A stretch of 51,054 nt of DNA from the NCBI RefSeq assembly GCF_000764205.1, contig NZ_JQDZ01000008.1, forward strand, positions 1-51,054. Reading direction: 5' to 3'. The notes beneath the pieces were generated by a model. That model worked only from the letters and a program-made list of their open reading frames with translations. It made no database searches and was not told the DNA's origin. A program made the position numbers and the translations under genes. Shown here piece after piece: positions 24,097 through 34,046 of this stretch. Positions within the stretch are counted from its first letter, which is position 1, and each line of letters begins with the position of its first letter. Source of the stretch: Thalassotalea sp. ND16A (GTDB lineage Bacteria > Pseudomonadota > Gammaproteobacteria > Enterobacterales > Alteromonadaceae).

Positions 24097-24615
24097 ATGG
24101 CAGAAAAACGTAATATTTTCCTGATTGGCCCGATGGGCGCAGGTAAAAGCACAATTGGTAGAGAATTAGCCGACAAACTACACCTGGAGTTTTTTGACTC
24201 GGACCAGGAAATTGAGCGCCGCACTGGTGCCGATATCGCCTGGGTTTTCGATTTAGAAGGTGAAGAAGGCTTTCGTCTGCGCGAAGAAACCGTAATTGAA
24301 GACTTATCTCAGCGCCAAGGCATTGTCTTAGCAACTGGCGGTGGTTCAGTGATTAGCGATCAAATTCGTAACCGCCTATCCGCTCGCGGTATCGTAGTTT
24401 ATTTAGAAACGACGATTGATAAGCAAGTGGCTCGTACCCAACGCGATCGTCGTCGTCCATTACTTCAAACTAAAGAAGACCCACGTACCGTGCTAGAAAA
24501 TTTAGCGGTTGAACGTAACCCTTTATATGAAGAGATTGCCGATGTCATCGTGCAAACCGATGATCAAAGCGCGAAAGTCGTTGCTAGCAAAATCGTTGAA
24601 CGGTTGGATTTTTAA
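24097..24615 (+). CDS. aroK: shikimate kinase
   Basis: It phosphorylates shikimate in aromatic amino-acid synthesis. The 172 residues match AroK (E. coli 173). The P-loop GPMGAGKST is at 11-19, [12 protein letters not shown] near 32 binds shikimate, and ATGGGSV near 78 completes the fold. aroB follows after 5 nt, so the two form an operon, in the same position after pilQ as in most gammaproteobacteria. Confidence 0.96.
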   Translation: MAEKRNIFLIGPMGAGKSTIGRELADKLHLEFFDSDQEIERRTGADIAWVFDLEGEEGFRLREETVIEDLSQRQGIVLATGGGSVISDQIRNRLSARGIVVYLETTIDKQVARTQRDRRRPLLQTKEDPRTVLENLAVERNPLYEEIADVIVQTDDQSAKVVASKIVERLDF

Positions 24616-24620
24616 AGAAA

Positions 24621-25685
24621 ATGGCCGATTTGATAGTTTCATTAGCGGAGCGCAGTTACCCTATCTATATCGAGTCGGGGCTATTATCTGACAACAGCCA
24701 ATTAACAGAACATATCGCCGGTAAGCGAGTATGCATTGTGACCAACGATGTTGTCGCGCCACTGTATTTGGCCTCATTAAAACAACAATTATCAGCATAT
24801 ACTGTTGATCAGTTGATTTTACCGGATGGTGAAGCACAAAAGAACTTGACCAATTTTGAAGTGATTATGGCGCATTTACTGGCTAATGGTCATGGCCGAG
24901 ATTCCACCTTAATTGCACTGGGCGGTGGCGTTATCGGTGATATCACCGGATTTGCCGCAGCATGCTATCAACGCGGCATAGATTTCATCCAAATTCCAAC
25001 CACCTTGTTATCACAAGTAGATTCTTCCGTGGGCGGTAAAACCGCGGTCAATCACCCATTAGGCAAAAATATGATAGGCGCTTTCTATCAGCCGAAAGCG
25101 GTACTTATCGACATTGATAGTTTATCGACCTTGCCAATTCGTGAATTTAATGCCGGTATGGCCGAAGTGATCAAGTATGGCATTCTAGGCGATAAGCCAT
25201 TTTTCGACTGGTTAGAAACCAATAAGCAAGCGATTAAAGCCAAAGAGAGTAAAATTCTGGCTGAAATGATCCAACGTTGCTGCCAGGCAAAAGCGGATAT
25301 CGTCAGTGAAGATGAAAAAGAAGCTGGCGTTAGAGCGTTATTGAATTTAGGTCATACCTTTGGCCATGCCATTGAAGCAGAACAAGGCTATGGCGTTTGG
25401 TTGCATGGTGAAGCCGTGGCAACGGGCATGGTGCAAGCATCACAATTGGCTGAGCATCTTGGCTATCTATCCGCTGCTGAGACCAATCAAATTATCGAAT
25501 TAATCAGTTATTTCGATTTACCAATCAAAGCACCAGATGACATGAGCTTTGCTGATTTCATCAAGCATATGGCGCGAGATAAGAAGAATTTAGGTGGTAA
25601 ATTACGCTTGATCATTCCTACCGCGATTGGCAAAAGTGAAATTTTTGATAACATCACCGAGCAACAATTACAGCAGGTTATCTAA
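24621..25685 (+). CDS. aroB: 3-dehydroquinate synthase
   Basis: This NAD- and metal-dependent enzyme forms dehydroquinate from DAHP, the second shikimate-pathway step. The 354-residue protein has DGEAQKNL near 75, [16 protein letters not shown] near 98, the NAD/substrate segment [10 protein letters not shown], and the metal-binding region with [10 protein letters not shown] near 250. In enterobacteria damX follows aroB; here there is only a 95-bp gap before dam, with no damX. Confidence 0.96.
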   Translation: MADLIVSLAERSYPIYIESGLLSDNSQLTEHIAGKRVCIVTNDVVAPLYLASLKQQLSAYTVDQLILPDGEAQKNLTNFEVIMAHLLANGHGRDSTLIALGGGVIGDITGFAAACYQRGIDFIQIPTTLLSQVDSSVGGKTAVNHPLGKNMIGAFYQPKAVLIDIDSLSTLPIREFNAGMAEVIKYGILGDKPFFDWLETNKQAIKAKESKILAEMIQRCCQAKADIVSEDEKEAGVRALLNLGHTFGHAIEAEQGYGVWLHGEAVATGMVQASQLAEHLGYLSAAETNQIIELISYFDLPIKAPDDMSFADFIKHMARDKKNLGGKLRLIIPTAIGKSEIFDNITEQQLQQVI

Positions 25686-25780
25686 ACCAAAAAATCACCG
25701 CCGGCTTTTCTTCGTGGCATATTTTCCGTAATTCGAATAATTAGCCGCTACAGGCAATTGAGCAGTATAAGAATAACAAG

Positions 25781-26611
25781 ATGATCAATAAGCAAAGAGC
25801 TTTTCTTAAATGGGCTGGTGGTAAATATACCCTTAGCGATGTGATCAGAAAAATGCTGCCCAAAGGCAATCGCCTTATTGAACCGTTTGCTGGCGCTGGC
25901 TCTATCTTCTTAAATACTGATTTTGATCAGTACCTGCTTAACGATATAAATAAAGATTTGATCAATCTTTATAAAACCCTGCAATACCAACCGGAATTGT
26001 TTATTCGTGATTCAGCCCGGTTATTTACGCCTGAATTTAATATTGCCGAAGAATATTATCAGATCAGAAAGCAATTCAACGCCACAGATGACCCCTATCA
26101 GCGCTCTTTAATGTTTTTGTATATGAACCGTCATGGTTACAACGGTTTGTGTCGTTATAACTCTAAAGGCGGCTACAACGTACCATTTGGTAAATACAAA
26201 CGTCCCTACTTCCCTGAAAAAGAATTAATAAACTTTGCCGGGAAAGCCAAAAAAGCGGAATTTGTTTGCGAAAATTATCGAGAAATATTTGCCCAGGCCA
26301 AAGATGGTGATGTGATTTATTGTGATCCACCGTATGTACCGCTGAGTAAAACCGCCAGCTTTACCAGTTATGCCGGTAATGGTTTTGGTTTAGACGAGCA
26401 AGCCGATTTGGCCAATGCGGCGGAAGAAGTGACCGCAGAGAAGAAAGTTACCGTGCTGATTTCGAATCACGATACCATTTGGACGCGAAAAATATATGAG
26501 CATGCGGATAAAATAAAAACGCTGAAAGTGGCAAGAACCATCTCGCAAAAAGGCTCTAACCGTAAAAAAGTTGGCGAGCTGTTAGCCTTGTATAAACCGA
26601 AAAAACTGTAG
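25781..26611 (+). CDS. dam: DNA adenine methylase (Dam, GATC)
   Basis: Dam methylates adenine in GATC and guides mismatch repair and replication timing. The 276 residues match E. coli Dam (278). KWAGGKYTL (residues 10-18) and FAGAGSIF near 39 bind S-adenosylmethionine. The catalytic DPPY motif is near residue 182, and YMNRHGYNGLCRYN is a conserved region of the family. Its place after aroKB supports Dam rather than a phage or restriction methylase. Confidence 0.95.
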   Translation: MINKQRAFLKWAGGKYTLSDVIRKMLPKGNRLIEPFAGAGSIFLNTDFDQYLLNDINKDLINLYKTLQYQPELFIRDSARLFTPEFNIAEEYYQIRKQFNATDDPYQRSLMFLYMNRHGYNGLCRYNSKGGYNVPFGKYKRPYFPEKELINFAGKAKKAEFVCENYREIFAQAKDGDVIYCDPPYVPLSKTASFTSYAGNGFGLDEQADLANAAEEVTAEKKVTVLISNHDTIWTRKIYEHADKIKTLKVARTISQKGSNRKKVGELLALYKPKKL

Positions 26612-26644
26612 GGGTGAATTCATTCGCACAATTTATTCACACAT

Positions 26645-26881
26645 TTAGGGCAACACCAAGTTCACAATAGCCACTAAAGCCCCAACAAATAATACCACGC
26701 TAATCAAGCCAACCACGACAAAGTGACTGAATTTACCCCCTTTGAAATCTCGTTCGCGGTTCTTATCACTTTGTACGCCAAAAAAAGCGGCAGCCACACT
26801 ACTTGCAACTTCTTTTATCGAAGGCTGCTTTTCATTGTTATGTCCAGCCTCTTGCTCTGACTCTGCTTTGTTGCTTGCCAT
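26645..26881 (-). CDS. DUF2970 family small membrane protein
   Basis: This 78-residue protein has a polar N-terminal 20 residues, then KQPSIKEVASSVAAAFFGVQ (19-38), the family hallmark NRERDF (41-46) and one C-terminal membrane helix (53-77). The pattern matches DUF2970, whose function is not known. The start is supported by AGGAG six bases upstream. It is transcribed toward dam. No regulatory or enzymatic role can be read from it. Confidence 0.85.
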   Translation of the reverse strand: MASNKAESEQEAGHNNEKQPSIKEVASSVAAAFFGVQSDKNRERDFKGGKFSHFVVVGLISVVLFVGALVAIVNLVLP

Positions 26882-26938
26882 TATGACTCCTTTTATGCAG
26901 ACATGGATCTACAGTAGCAAGCAATGACTAAAAAACAA

Positions 26939-26954
26939 ACTATTTTAAAATAGT
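26939..26954. promoter_or_regulatory. perfect 16-bp palindrome, candidate operator
   Basis: ACTATTTTAAAATAGT is perfectly self-complementary. It lies just upstream of a candidate promoter (TTGGAC 26957-26962, TATACT 26979-26984) for the acyl-CoA dehydrogenase gene. Such a site suits a dimeric repressor, but the sequence does not match an operator I know. Confidence 0.45.
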
Positions 26955-27025
26955 GGTTGGACCAGTTTGATTTTCTGTTATACTCGATCGCTAATGAATA
27001 CGATAACAAGGTTAGGATTTACACT

Positions 27026-28846
27026 ATGCTGAGCTACAAAGCACCAATAACTGACATAAAGTTTCTGCTTGAAGATGTTTTTAACTATTACGAACACTAC
27101 CAGCAGCACCCCGAGTTTGCCGAAGCAACTCCGGATTTAGTCGATGCTATTGTTAGTGAATGTGCCAAATTTTGTGAAAATGAATTACTGCCATTAAATC
27201 AAAGCGGTGATAAAGAAGGTTGCACATTTAAAGATGGTACAGTTACCACTCCTAAAGGATTTAAAGAGGCGTATCAGCAATACGTTGATGGTGGATGGCA
27301 AAGTTTGTCGCACCCAATCGAACATGGTGGACAGGGGTTACCACCATCATTAGGCATGGTGAAATCAGAAATGATGGGCACCGCTAACTGGTCATGGGCT
27401 ATGTATCCGGGGCTAAGCCATGGGGCGATGAATACCATTCAGGTCCACGGTACTGATGAGCAGAAAGAATTATATTTAACCCGACTTACCGAAGGTACCT
27501 GGACCGGTACCATGTGTCTAACCGAGCCACAATGTGGCACCGATTTAGGGCAAGTAAAAACCAAAGCGGAAGATAACGGCGATGGTACCTACAACATTAC
27601 CGGTACCAAAATATTCATTTCTGCCGGTGAGCACGACTTAACCGACAATATTATTCACATTGTGTTAGCAAGATTACCTGGTGCGCCGGCGGGTACCCGC
27701 GGAATTTCATTATTCATCGTGCCGAAAATGCAAGTTGATCAACAAGGTAATATCGGTGCCGCCAATGGTGTCATTTGTGGTTCTCTGGAAGAGAAAATGG
27801 GCATTAAAGCCTCTGCCACGGCGGTGTTAAATTTTGATAACGCTAAGGGCGTGCTCATTGGCCCGGAAAATAAAGGCCTGGAATGTATGTTCACCTTTAT
27901 GAATACCGCCCGTGTTGGTACCGCGTTGCAAGGCGTTTGTGCGGCGGAACTGGCTTATCAAAATTCGCTTATTTATGCCAAAGAACGGTTATCGATGCGG
28001 GCACTAACCGGTAAGAAACAGCCTGATCAAATTGCCGACCCGATCATTGTTCATCCTGATGTTCGTAAAATGCTGATGACGCAAAAAGCAATCAGTGAAG
28101 GCGGTCGCGCCATGATCTACTACACCGCCAAATTGGTCGATGATATCGAAATGGCAAAAACCGAAAAAGAACGTAAGCGTGCTGATTATCGCTTGGGCTT
28201 TATTACGCCAATTTTAAAAGCCTTCTTAACCGAGCTGGGTTCTGAAAGTGCCAATCATGGCCTGCAAATTTTCGGTGGTCACGGTTATATTAAAGAGTGG
28301 GGCATGGAGCAAATTGTTCGCGATGCACGAATTTCTACCTTGTATGAAGGCACCACAGGTATTCAGTCATTAGATTTATTGGCTCGTAAAATACTGTTGA
28401 ACCGTGGTAAATCGTTTAAACAATTCGCCTTTGAAATTTTAAATTTCTGTAAAGACAACTCTATGGTGTCGAGTAACCCGCATAAAGCCGCAATGAATCG
28501 CTTTATTTGGCCGTTAAGTAAAGCGACAGCAAATTGGCAGCAATATACTCTGCGCCTGACGTTAAAAGCGAAAAAAGACAGAGACATTATTGGCTCTGCC
28601 TCGGTCGATTATTTAATGTATTCAGGTTATGTGAGCATGGCTTATTTTTGGGCGCAAATGGCGCAAGCCGCGTATGAAAAACTGGCAACCGATGTGGAAA
28701 ACCGGGACTTTTATCGAGCGAAAATCAAAACCGCCGAATTCTATTTCGAGCGCATGCTGCCCAGAACCAAGTCGTTGGCGGCAACCATGATGGCAGACCC
28801 AAAAACCTTGATGCAACTCGATGAAGAATTGTTGAGTTTTGTCTAA
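27026..28846 (+). CDS. acyl-CoA dehydrogenase, large form with C-terminal extension
   Basis: This FAD enzyme should introduce an alpha-beta double bond into an acyl-CoA. From the ATG at 27026 it has 606 residues, well above the ~390 of classical enzymes. MCLTEPQCGTDLG and FISAGEHD are the mid-domain signatures, LQIFGGHGYIKEWGMEQIVRD the C-domain, and YEGTTGIQSLDLLARK carries the likely catalytic Glu. The extra C-terminal ~130 residues place it with the FadE5/DmdC-like group. A start 23 codons upstream is unlikely, since AAGG precedes 27026. Substrate is unknown; DmdC (methylmercaptopropionyl-CoA) is one possibility. Confidence 0.88.
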   Translation: MLSYKAPITDIKFLLEDVFNYYEHYQQHPEFAEATPDLVDAIVSECAKFCENELLPLNQSGDKEGCTFKDGTVTTPKGFKEAYQQYVDGGWQSLSHPIEHGGQGLPPSLGMVKSEMMGTANWSWAMYPGLSHGAMNTIQVHGTDEQKELYLTRLTEGTWTGTMCLTEPQCGTDLGQVKTKAEDNGDGTYNITGTKIFISAGEHDLTDNIIHIVLARLPGAPAGTRGISLFIVPKMQVDQQGNIGAANGVICGSLEEKMGIKASATAVLNFDNAKGVLIGPENKGLECMFTFMNTARVGTALQGVCAAELAYQNSLIYAKERLSMRALTGKKQPDQIADPIIVHPDVRKMLMTQKAISEGGRAMIYYTAKLVDDIEMAKTEKERKRADYRLGFITPILKAFLTELGSESANHGLQIFGGHGYIKEWGMEQIVRDARISTLYEGTTGIQSLDLLARKILLNRGKSFKQFAFEILNFCKDNSMVSSNPHKAAMNRFIWPLSKATANWQQYTLRLTLKAKKDRDIIGSASVDYLMYSGYVSMAYFWAQMAQAAYEKLATDVENRDFYRAKIKTAEFYFERMLPRTKSLAATMMADPKTLMQLDEELLSFV

Positions 28847-28873
28847 ATCGACTTTTTGCACAAGGAAGTGCTT

Positions 28874-28909
28874 ATCCTCCCGAGCCATGGATGGCGGATA
28901 GGGAGGGAT
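28874..28909. terminator. nested hairpin between convergent genes
   Basis: Outer arms ATCCTCCC/GGGAGGGAT and inner arms GCCAT/ATGGC form a compact structure between the acyl-CoA dehydrogenase and CoA-transferase genes. It lacks a T-tract. It could be a terminator or a REP-like element. Confidence 0.45.
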
Positions 28910-28920
28910 TATAGAGATAA

Positions 28921-30135
28921 TTAACTCACTATCCCTTGATTAAGTAAGGCGTTAATTTCGCGCTCACTATAGTTAAGGCGTTGTGACAAAATTTGCTGGC
29001 TATGTTGCCCCAACGCTGGTGCTGCACTCTTGTATTGCAATGGTGTAGCAGAAAGGTTGATCGGAGATGCCACCGTTTTCATCAGATTGCCTTCATTATC
29101 GGCAACTTCTCGCACCATTTTTCGGTGTTTGACCTGTGGATGCTCAAATACCTGTTCTAAGGTGTTAACCGGCCCACAAGGCACATTAACCTGTTCCAGT
29201 TGTTCTACCCAAGTTCTTGTCGTTTTCCGAGCCAGTATACTTGCTAGTATAGGGATCAGAGCCGCTCTATTGTTTACCCGTTGCTCATTAGTGCAAAACA
29301 ATGGATCTCCGGCGAGCTCAATGCATTGGCCAACTTGACAAAACTTGCTAAATTGTTGGTCATTGCCAATGGCTAAAATAAGACTGCCATCTTGAGTGGC
29401 AAACGTTTGGTAAGGTACGATATTCGGGTGGCTATTGCCTAGCCGTTGTGGATTTTTAGCCGTAGTTAAATAATTCATCCCCTGATTGGCTAACACCGCC
29501 ACTTGCACATCGAGCAAGGCAATGTCTATATGTTGCCCTTGGTGAGTATGCTGACGAGCCATCAACGCCGCTAATACGCCATTCGCACTATAAAGTCCGG
29601 TCATTACGTCAATGAGGGCAACCCCCACTTTCATTGGTGTACCATGTGGCTCTCCGGTTAAGCTCATCAATCCGCCCTCCCCCTGGATCATGCCATCATA
29701 GCCGGCTTTATGCGCACTCGGGCCATTTTGGCCAAATCCGGTAATGGAACAATAGACCAGTCGCGGGTTAAGTTGCTTTACTTGTTGATAATCCAAACCA
29801 TACTTGCTCAGGCCGCCAACTTTGTAGTTTTCAATGAGCACATCGGCCTGAGCGATTAAGTCTTTAACTACTCGCTGCCCGGCACTGCTGCTGATATCAA
29901 TCGCTATAGATTGCTTGTTGCGATTCGCACAGTGGAAATAGGCAGCTTGCGGCGGTTGTTGCTCACTTGCCTGTTTGACAAAAGGAGGTCCCCAAAACCG
30001 GGTATCATCACCTTTGACCGGGCGTTCAATTTTGATAACTTCAGCGCCCATATCGGCCAACATTTGTGAGGCCCATGGCCCGGCTAAAATTCGGCTTAAA
30101 TCAACAACCTTGATCCCATCTAACGCGCCTGCCAT
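28921..30135 (-). CDS. class III (CaiB/BaiF) CoA-transferase, glutarate CoA-transferase-like
   Basis: The family moves CoA between carboxylic acids through an aspartyl-anhydride intermediate. The 404 residues include VVDLSRILAGPWASQMLADMGAEVIKIE at the N-terminus, KGDDTRFWGPPF (41-52) and the likely catalytic Asp147 in AGYDGMIQG. From memory, the KGDDTR.WGPPF and HPNIVPYQ segments resemble Pseudomonas GcdG, a succinyl-CoA:glutarate CoA-transferase. The neighbouring LysR and gabDT genes fit that role. Its start overlaps the LysR stop by one base. The precise substrate is inference. Confidence 0.85.
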   Translation of the reverse strand: MAGALDGIKVVDLSRILAGPWASQMLADMGAEVIKIERPVKGDDTRFWGPPFVKQASEQQPPQAAYFHCANRNKQSIAIDISSSAGQRVVKDLIAQADVLIENYKVGGLSKYGLDYQQVKQLNPRLVYCSITGFGQNGPSAHKAGYDGMIQGEGGLMSLTGEPHGTPMKVGVALIDVMTGLYSANGVLAALMARQHTHQGQHIDIALLDVQVAVLANQGMNYLTTAKNPQRLGNSHPNIVPYQTFATQDGSLILAIGNDQQFSKFCQVGQCIELAGDPLFCTNEQRVNNRAALIPILASILARKTTRTWVEQLEQVNVPCGPVNTLEQVFEHPQVKHRKMVREVADNEGNLMKTVASPINLSATPLQYKSAAPALGQHSQQILSQRLNYSEREINALLNQGIVS

Positions 30136-31055
30136 TATTTAAATACCTCGCTAAATGCCTGTTTTAACAAGTCGACTTTATTGACCTCTCGTGGTGATTT
30201 TTTTTGTACCAGAGACAAGTTAAACTGGTAAGTACGGCTACTTGGCTGGATCAATCGAATCTCCCCCTGGTTTAATTCTTCTTGTATGTAGCTTTGTGAC
30301 ATAAAACCAATATAGTGACCAGATAGAATCATCGCCTTACGAGTATCAAATTGATAGGCCTTGGCAGCAAGATTTAATTTTTTCAGTTGTTGACGTCCTG
30401 AACCGTCGATATCAATGCCGGGATGGATAGCGGCAACTGCAGCTAAATCGTCATCACTGATAGCACCATCCACTTTATTAAAAAATGGATGGCTTTTACC
30501 ACAACACAAGTAAATCGGCTCACTGTATATTGGTGAATAATTCAAACCTTCGATTTGCTGATAGCCAGGGAATAAGCCGATATGGGCCTTATCTTTAAGT
30601 AATGAACGTTCAATATTCGAAATAGAATCACCATCTAATACAATGTGTAAATTAGGCGCATTGTCGTGGATGATACCGATTACTTGTGCCAACTTTTGTT
30701 GGCGTCCAGTATCTAGCTGGTCGGCACATAATATCACTACTTCACCGCTGAGCTCTTTGCCCAGAGTACCCACATACAAAGAGAAATCATTCAAAGAATC
30801 GAATAAATCGATTACCGCCCGGTATACCGCCTGACCTTCTTCGGTCAGGGAAAAGCCACCACGACCACGCAAACACAACTTTAATTTCATCCGTGTTTCA
30901 AGGTTAGACATGTGCACACTAATGGTTGAGCGAGTTACGCCTAATGCAGTTTCGGCGGCAGCAAAACCACCATGTTCAACCACAGCAACAAAGATCCGCA
31001 ATAACCGCAGATCATATTCGGTAATGGGTTTAGGAATAATAGAATCCAGATTCAA
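30135..31055 (-). CDS. LysR-family transcriptional regulator
   Basis: The 306-residue protein has an N-terminal winged helix-turn-helix (residues 15-78; LRIFVAVVEHGGFAAAETALGVTRSTISVHMSNLE) and a periplasmic-binding-like effector domain. It lies upstream of, and overlaps, the CoA-transferase gene on the same strand, and diverges from gabD across 124 bp. This is the usual LysR arrangement for controlling the divergent gene, and resembles gcdR next to gcdG in Pseudomonas. The ligand may be glutarate or a related acid; this is inferred only from context. Confidence 0.92.
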   Translation of the reverse strand: MNLDSIIPKPITEYDLRLLRIFVAVVEHGGFAAAETALGVTRSTISVHMSNLETRMKLKLCLRGRGGFSLTEEGQAVYRAVIDLFDSLNDFSLYVGTLGKELSGEVVILCADQLDTGRQQKLAQVIGIIHDNAPNLHIVLDGDSISNIERSLLKDKAHIGLFPGYQQIEGLNYSPIYSEPIYLCCGKSHPFFNKVDGAISDDDLAAVAAIHPGIDIDGSGRQQLKKLNLAAKAYQFDTRKAMILSGHYIGFMSQSYIQEELNQGEIRLIQPSSRTYQFNLSLVQKKSPREVNKVDLLKQAFSEVFK

Positions 31056-31103
31056 AAGTTTTATCTACTCAAAACATAAGGTTGAATGTTTAGTATTTAA
31101 CAT

Positions 31104-31115
31104 CAAATCGATTTG
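31104..31115. promoter_or_regulatory. candidate LysR operator in the divergent gap
   Basis: CAAATCGATTTG is a perfect 12-bp palindrome in the LysR-gabD gap, 65 nt before the gabD ATG. It fits the palindromic A+T-rich pattern of LysR recognition sites. It was called by eye only. Confidence 0.35.
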
Positions 31116-31179
31116 TTATTCAATGGCTACAGCCGTGATAATTTAAAGTCCGGAAAAATATTTAGCGTTGGAGATAGAC

Positions 31180-32636
31180 ATGCAGCAGTTGCAAGATAAG
31201 CATTTAGTTAAACCTTTTTCATACATTAATGGTAGCTGGCACAGTAGCGAATCATCGTTTGTCGTAACTAACCCGGCAAATGGCGAAGAAATCGTAAAAG
31301 TAAGCGATGCCGGTGTCGCCGAAACTGAGTTGGCGATTAAAGCGGCAAAAAATGCGTTAAAGTCGTGGTCGGCAAAATCGGCCAATGAACGCGCAAACTT
31401 GCTGCGTAACTGGTTCAACCTGATGATGCAGCATCAAGACGATTTGGGCCGAATTTTGACCTCAGAGCAGGGCAAACCACTAGCGGAAGCGAATGGTGAA
31501 ATTGTCTATGGCGCCGCATTTATCGAATGGTTTGCCGAAGAAGGCAAGCGCGTTTATGGTGACACCATTCCGGGGCCTGCCAATGATAAACGCATCGTAG
31601 TGATCAAACAGCCGGTGGGTGTAGTGGCATCGATACGCCTTGGAATTTCCCGAATGCGATGATTGCCAGAAAAGCTGCCGCAGCATTGGCTGCCGGTTGT
31701 ACTTTTGTTGTACGTCCAGCGACACAAACACCGTTGTCAGCGCTAGCGATGGCAGAACTGGCCGAGCGAGCGGGTATCCCTGCTGGCGTATTCAACGTAG
31801 TGGTTGGTACGAATGCACGTGGTATCGGTGAAGTGTTAACTCAGCACCCCGATGTGGCGAAATTTACCTTTACCGGCTCTACCGGGGTTGGTAAATCCTT
31901 GATCGCCCAATGTGCAAGCACAGTAAAAAAGGTGTCGATGGAGCTCGGTGGTAATGCGCCATTCATTGTGTTCGACGATGCCGATATCGACGCTGCCGTG
32001 CAGGGCGCAATGGCATCCAAGTATCGCAATGCCGGCCAAACCTGTGTTTGCACCAACCGAATTTTTGTCCAGCAAGGTGTATTGGCTGAATTTACCGAAA
32101 AATTCACCGCAGCCGTTGCCGCTTTATCGATAGGCAATGGTTTGCATGATGGTGTTAACGTCGGACCAATGATTTCAACAACCGCGGTTGCCGACGTGGA
32201 TAAGTTGGTGACGGCTTCTATTGACGCCGGTGCCACCCTGGTTCTTGGTGGTGCAGGCCATGCGCAAGGTAATAATTTTTACCAGCCGACAGTGCTAACC
32301 AATGTGACTAATGACATGCCGATTGCCAATAACGAAATTTTTGGACCGGTATCGCCAATCATCGCTTTTGCTGATGAAGATGAAGCGCTTGCCATGGCAA
32401 ATGACACGGAATACGGCCTGGCGGCATATTTCTATACTCGCGACATTGGCCGGGTTTGGCGTGTCGGTGAAGGTCTGGAATTTGGCATGGTTGGCATCAA
32501 TGAAGGCATTATTTCCAATGCTGCCGCCCCCTTTGGTGGCGTTAAACAATCGGGTAACGGTCGCGAAGGCTCTAAATATGGTTTAGACGACTATATGGAA
32601 ATCAAGTATTTATGCATGGGTGGCATAGACAAATAG
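31180..32636 (+). pseudogene. gabD: succinate/glutarate-semialdehyde dehydrogenase, broken by a one-base deletion
   Basis: The N-terminal part (31180-31632) and the rest (31635-32636) are in different frames. Adding one base at 31633-31634 restores the conserved stretch [19 protein letters not shown]. All hallmarks survive downstream: MELGGNAPF with the catalytic Glu, [13 protein letters not shown] with the catalytic Cys, and NEIFGPV. The ATG at 31180 follows GGAGA at 5 nt. Intact, the enzyme would oxidise succinate or glutarate semialdehyde with NAD(P). The break is not in a homopolymer. The uniform conservation suggests a very recent mutation or a sequencing error. Confidence 0.88.
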
Positions 32637-32719
32637 AATTGTTGAATAGCACACCGATGAACATTAATTGTTAGCGTATCGCGCTAACTGTAAAATAGAT
32701 TTAGAACAGGTAAAGAACA

Positions 32720-34000
32720 ATGAATAACTCACAATTACAGGCAAGAAAAACTCAAGCAATCGCCCGCGGCCAAGGCAACATGTATCCGGTATACGTTGAA
32801 CGTGCCGAAAACTCTGAACTTTGGGATGTAGAAGGCAAACGCTATATCGATTTTGGTACCGGCATTGCCGTGTGTAATACTGGTCATAGCCACCCCAAAG
32901 TGGTTGCGGCAGTAAAAGCGCAACTTGATAAGTTTAGTCATACTTGTGTGATGGTGAATCCTTATGAAGTTGCGGTTGAGCTGGCTGAAAAACTGACCGC
33001 CATTGCCCCGGGAAATTCAGAAAAGAAAGCGATTTTTGTCACCACTGGCGCCGAAGCGGTAGAGAATTGCGTAAAAATTGCGCGTGCCCATACCGGTCGT
33101 CGCGGTGTTATCGCCTTTAACGGTGGTTTTCATGGTCGTACTAATTTGACCATGGCCTTAACCGGAAAAATAACACCCTATAAAAACCTATTTGGTCCGT
33201 TCCCCAGCGATATTTTTCATGCACCTTTCCCTATCGAATGTCATGATGTCTCGGTAAAGGCGTCTTTAAAAGCGCTGGAAAACTTGTTCAAAGTGGACAT
33301 TGCAGCAACCGATGTGGCGGCAATAATTGTTGAGCCGGTGCAGGGCGAAGGCGGTTTTTATGCCGCACCAAAAGAGTTCTTACAAGCCTTACGTAAGGTA
33401 TGTGATCAGCATGGTATCGTGTTAATTGCCGACGAAATTCAAACGGGTTTTGGTCGTACCGGCAAAATGTTCAGTTTTGAGCATGCCGATGTGGAGGCCG
33501 ACTTAATGACGATGGCCAAAGGTATCGCCGGTGGCTTCCCAATTGCTGCGGTAGTTGGCAAGAGCGAGATCATGGACGCGCCATTACCAGGTGGTTTAGG
33601 TGGCACATATGGTGGCTCACCGGTCGCCTGTGCCGCAGCATTAACCGTTTTAGATGTGATTGAAGAAGAAAATTTAATCACTCGTTCAGCAGAGATTGGT
33701 GCACTATTCAATGAGCGCTTAACCCAGTTACAAACGCAGTTCCCTAAACTGATTGGTGAGGTTAGAAATCAAGGGGCGATGATCGCGATGGAATTGGTGC
33801 AGCAAGGAGATTTCGAGCAACCAAACCCAGAGCTAACGCAAGCAATCATTGCCAAGGCGGCTGAATATGGTTTAGTACTGCTTGCCTGTGGCTTCTACAG
33901 TAACGTTATTCGTTTTCTGCCGGCATTAACCATCAGTGATGAATTGGCCAATGAAGGCTTAGATAAATTTACTGAATTGTTTGCTTCTGTTGCAAGTTAG
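32720..34000 (+). CDS. gabT: 4-aminobutyrate / 5-aminovalerate aminotransferase
   Basis: This class III PLP aminotransferase transfers the omega-amino group of GABA or 5-aminovalerate to 2-oxoglutarate, producing the semialdehyde used by the adjacent dehydrogenase. The 426 residues match GabT exactly. FGTGIAVCNTGHSHP is near 50, the PLP lysine is Lys267 in TMAKGIAGGFP, and IADEIQTGFGRTG precedes it. An AGG lies upstream of the ATG. It is 83 nt from gabD, with a small hairpin (GTTAGCG/CGCTAAC) in between. GABA versus 5-aminovalerate preference is not decidable from sequence. Confidence 0.93.
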   Translation: MNNSQLQARKTQAIARGQGNMYPVYVERAENSELWDVEGKRYIDFGTGIAVCNTGHSHPKVVAAVKAQLDKFSHTCVMVNPYEVAVELAEKLTAIAPGNSEKKAIFVTTGAEAVENCVKIARAHTGRRGVIAFNGGFHGRTNLTMALTGKITPYKNLFGPFPSDIFHAPFPIECHDVSVKASLKALENLFKVDIAATDVAAIIVEPVQGEGGFYAAPKEFLQALRKVCDQHGIVLIADEIQTGFGRTGKMFSFEHADVEADLMTMAKGIAGGFPIAAVVGKSEIMDAPLPGGLGGTYGGSPVACAAALTVLDVIEEENLITRSAEIGALFNERLTQLQTQFPKLIGEVRNQGAMIAMELVQQGDFEQPNPELTQAIIAKAAEYGLVLLACGFYSNVIRFLPALTISDELANEGLDKFTELFASVAS

Positions 34001-34046
34001 TTAAATTCATACGCCTTTATAGATGCAGAGCAGGATTTATCATTTA

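Noticed and set aside
31659-32636. Separate gene starting at the second half of gabD
   Set aside because: Its beginning falls in the middle of a conserved motif of the dehydrogenase, so it is the downstream part of a frameshifted gene, not an independent start.
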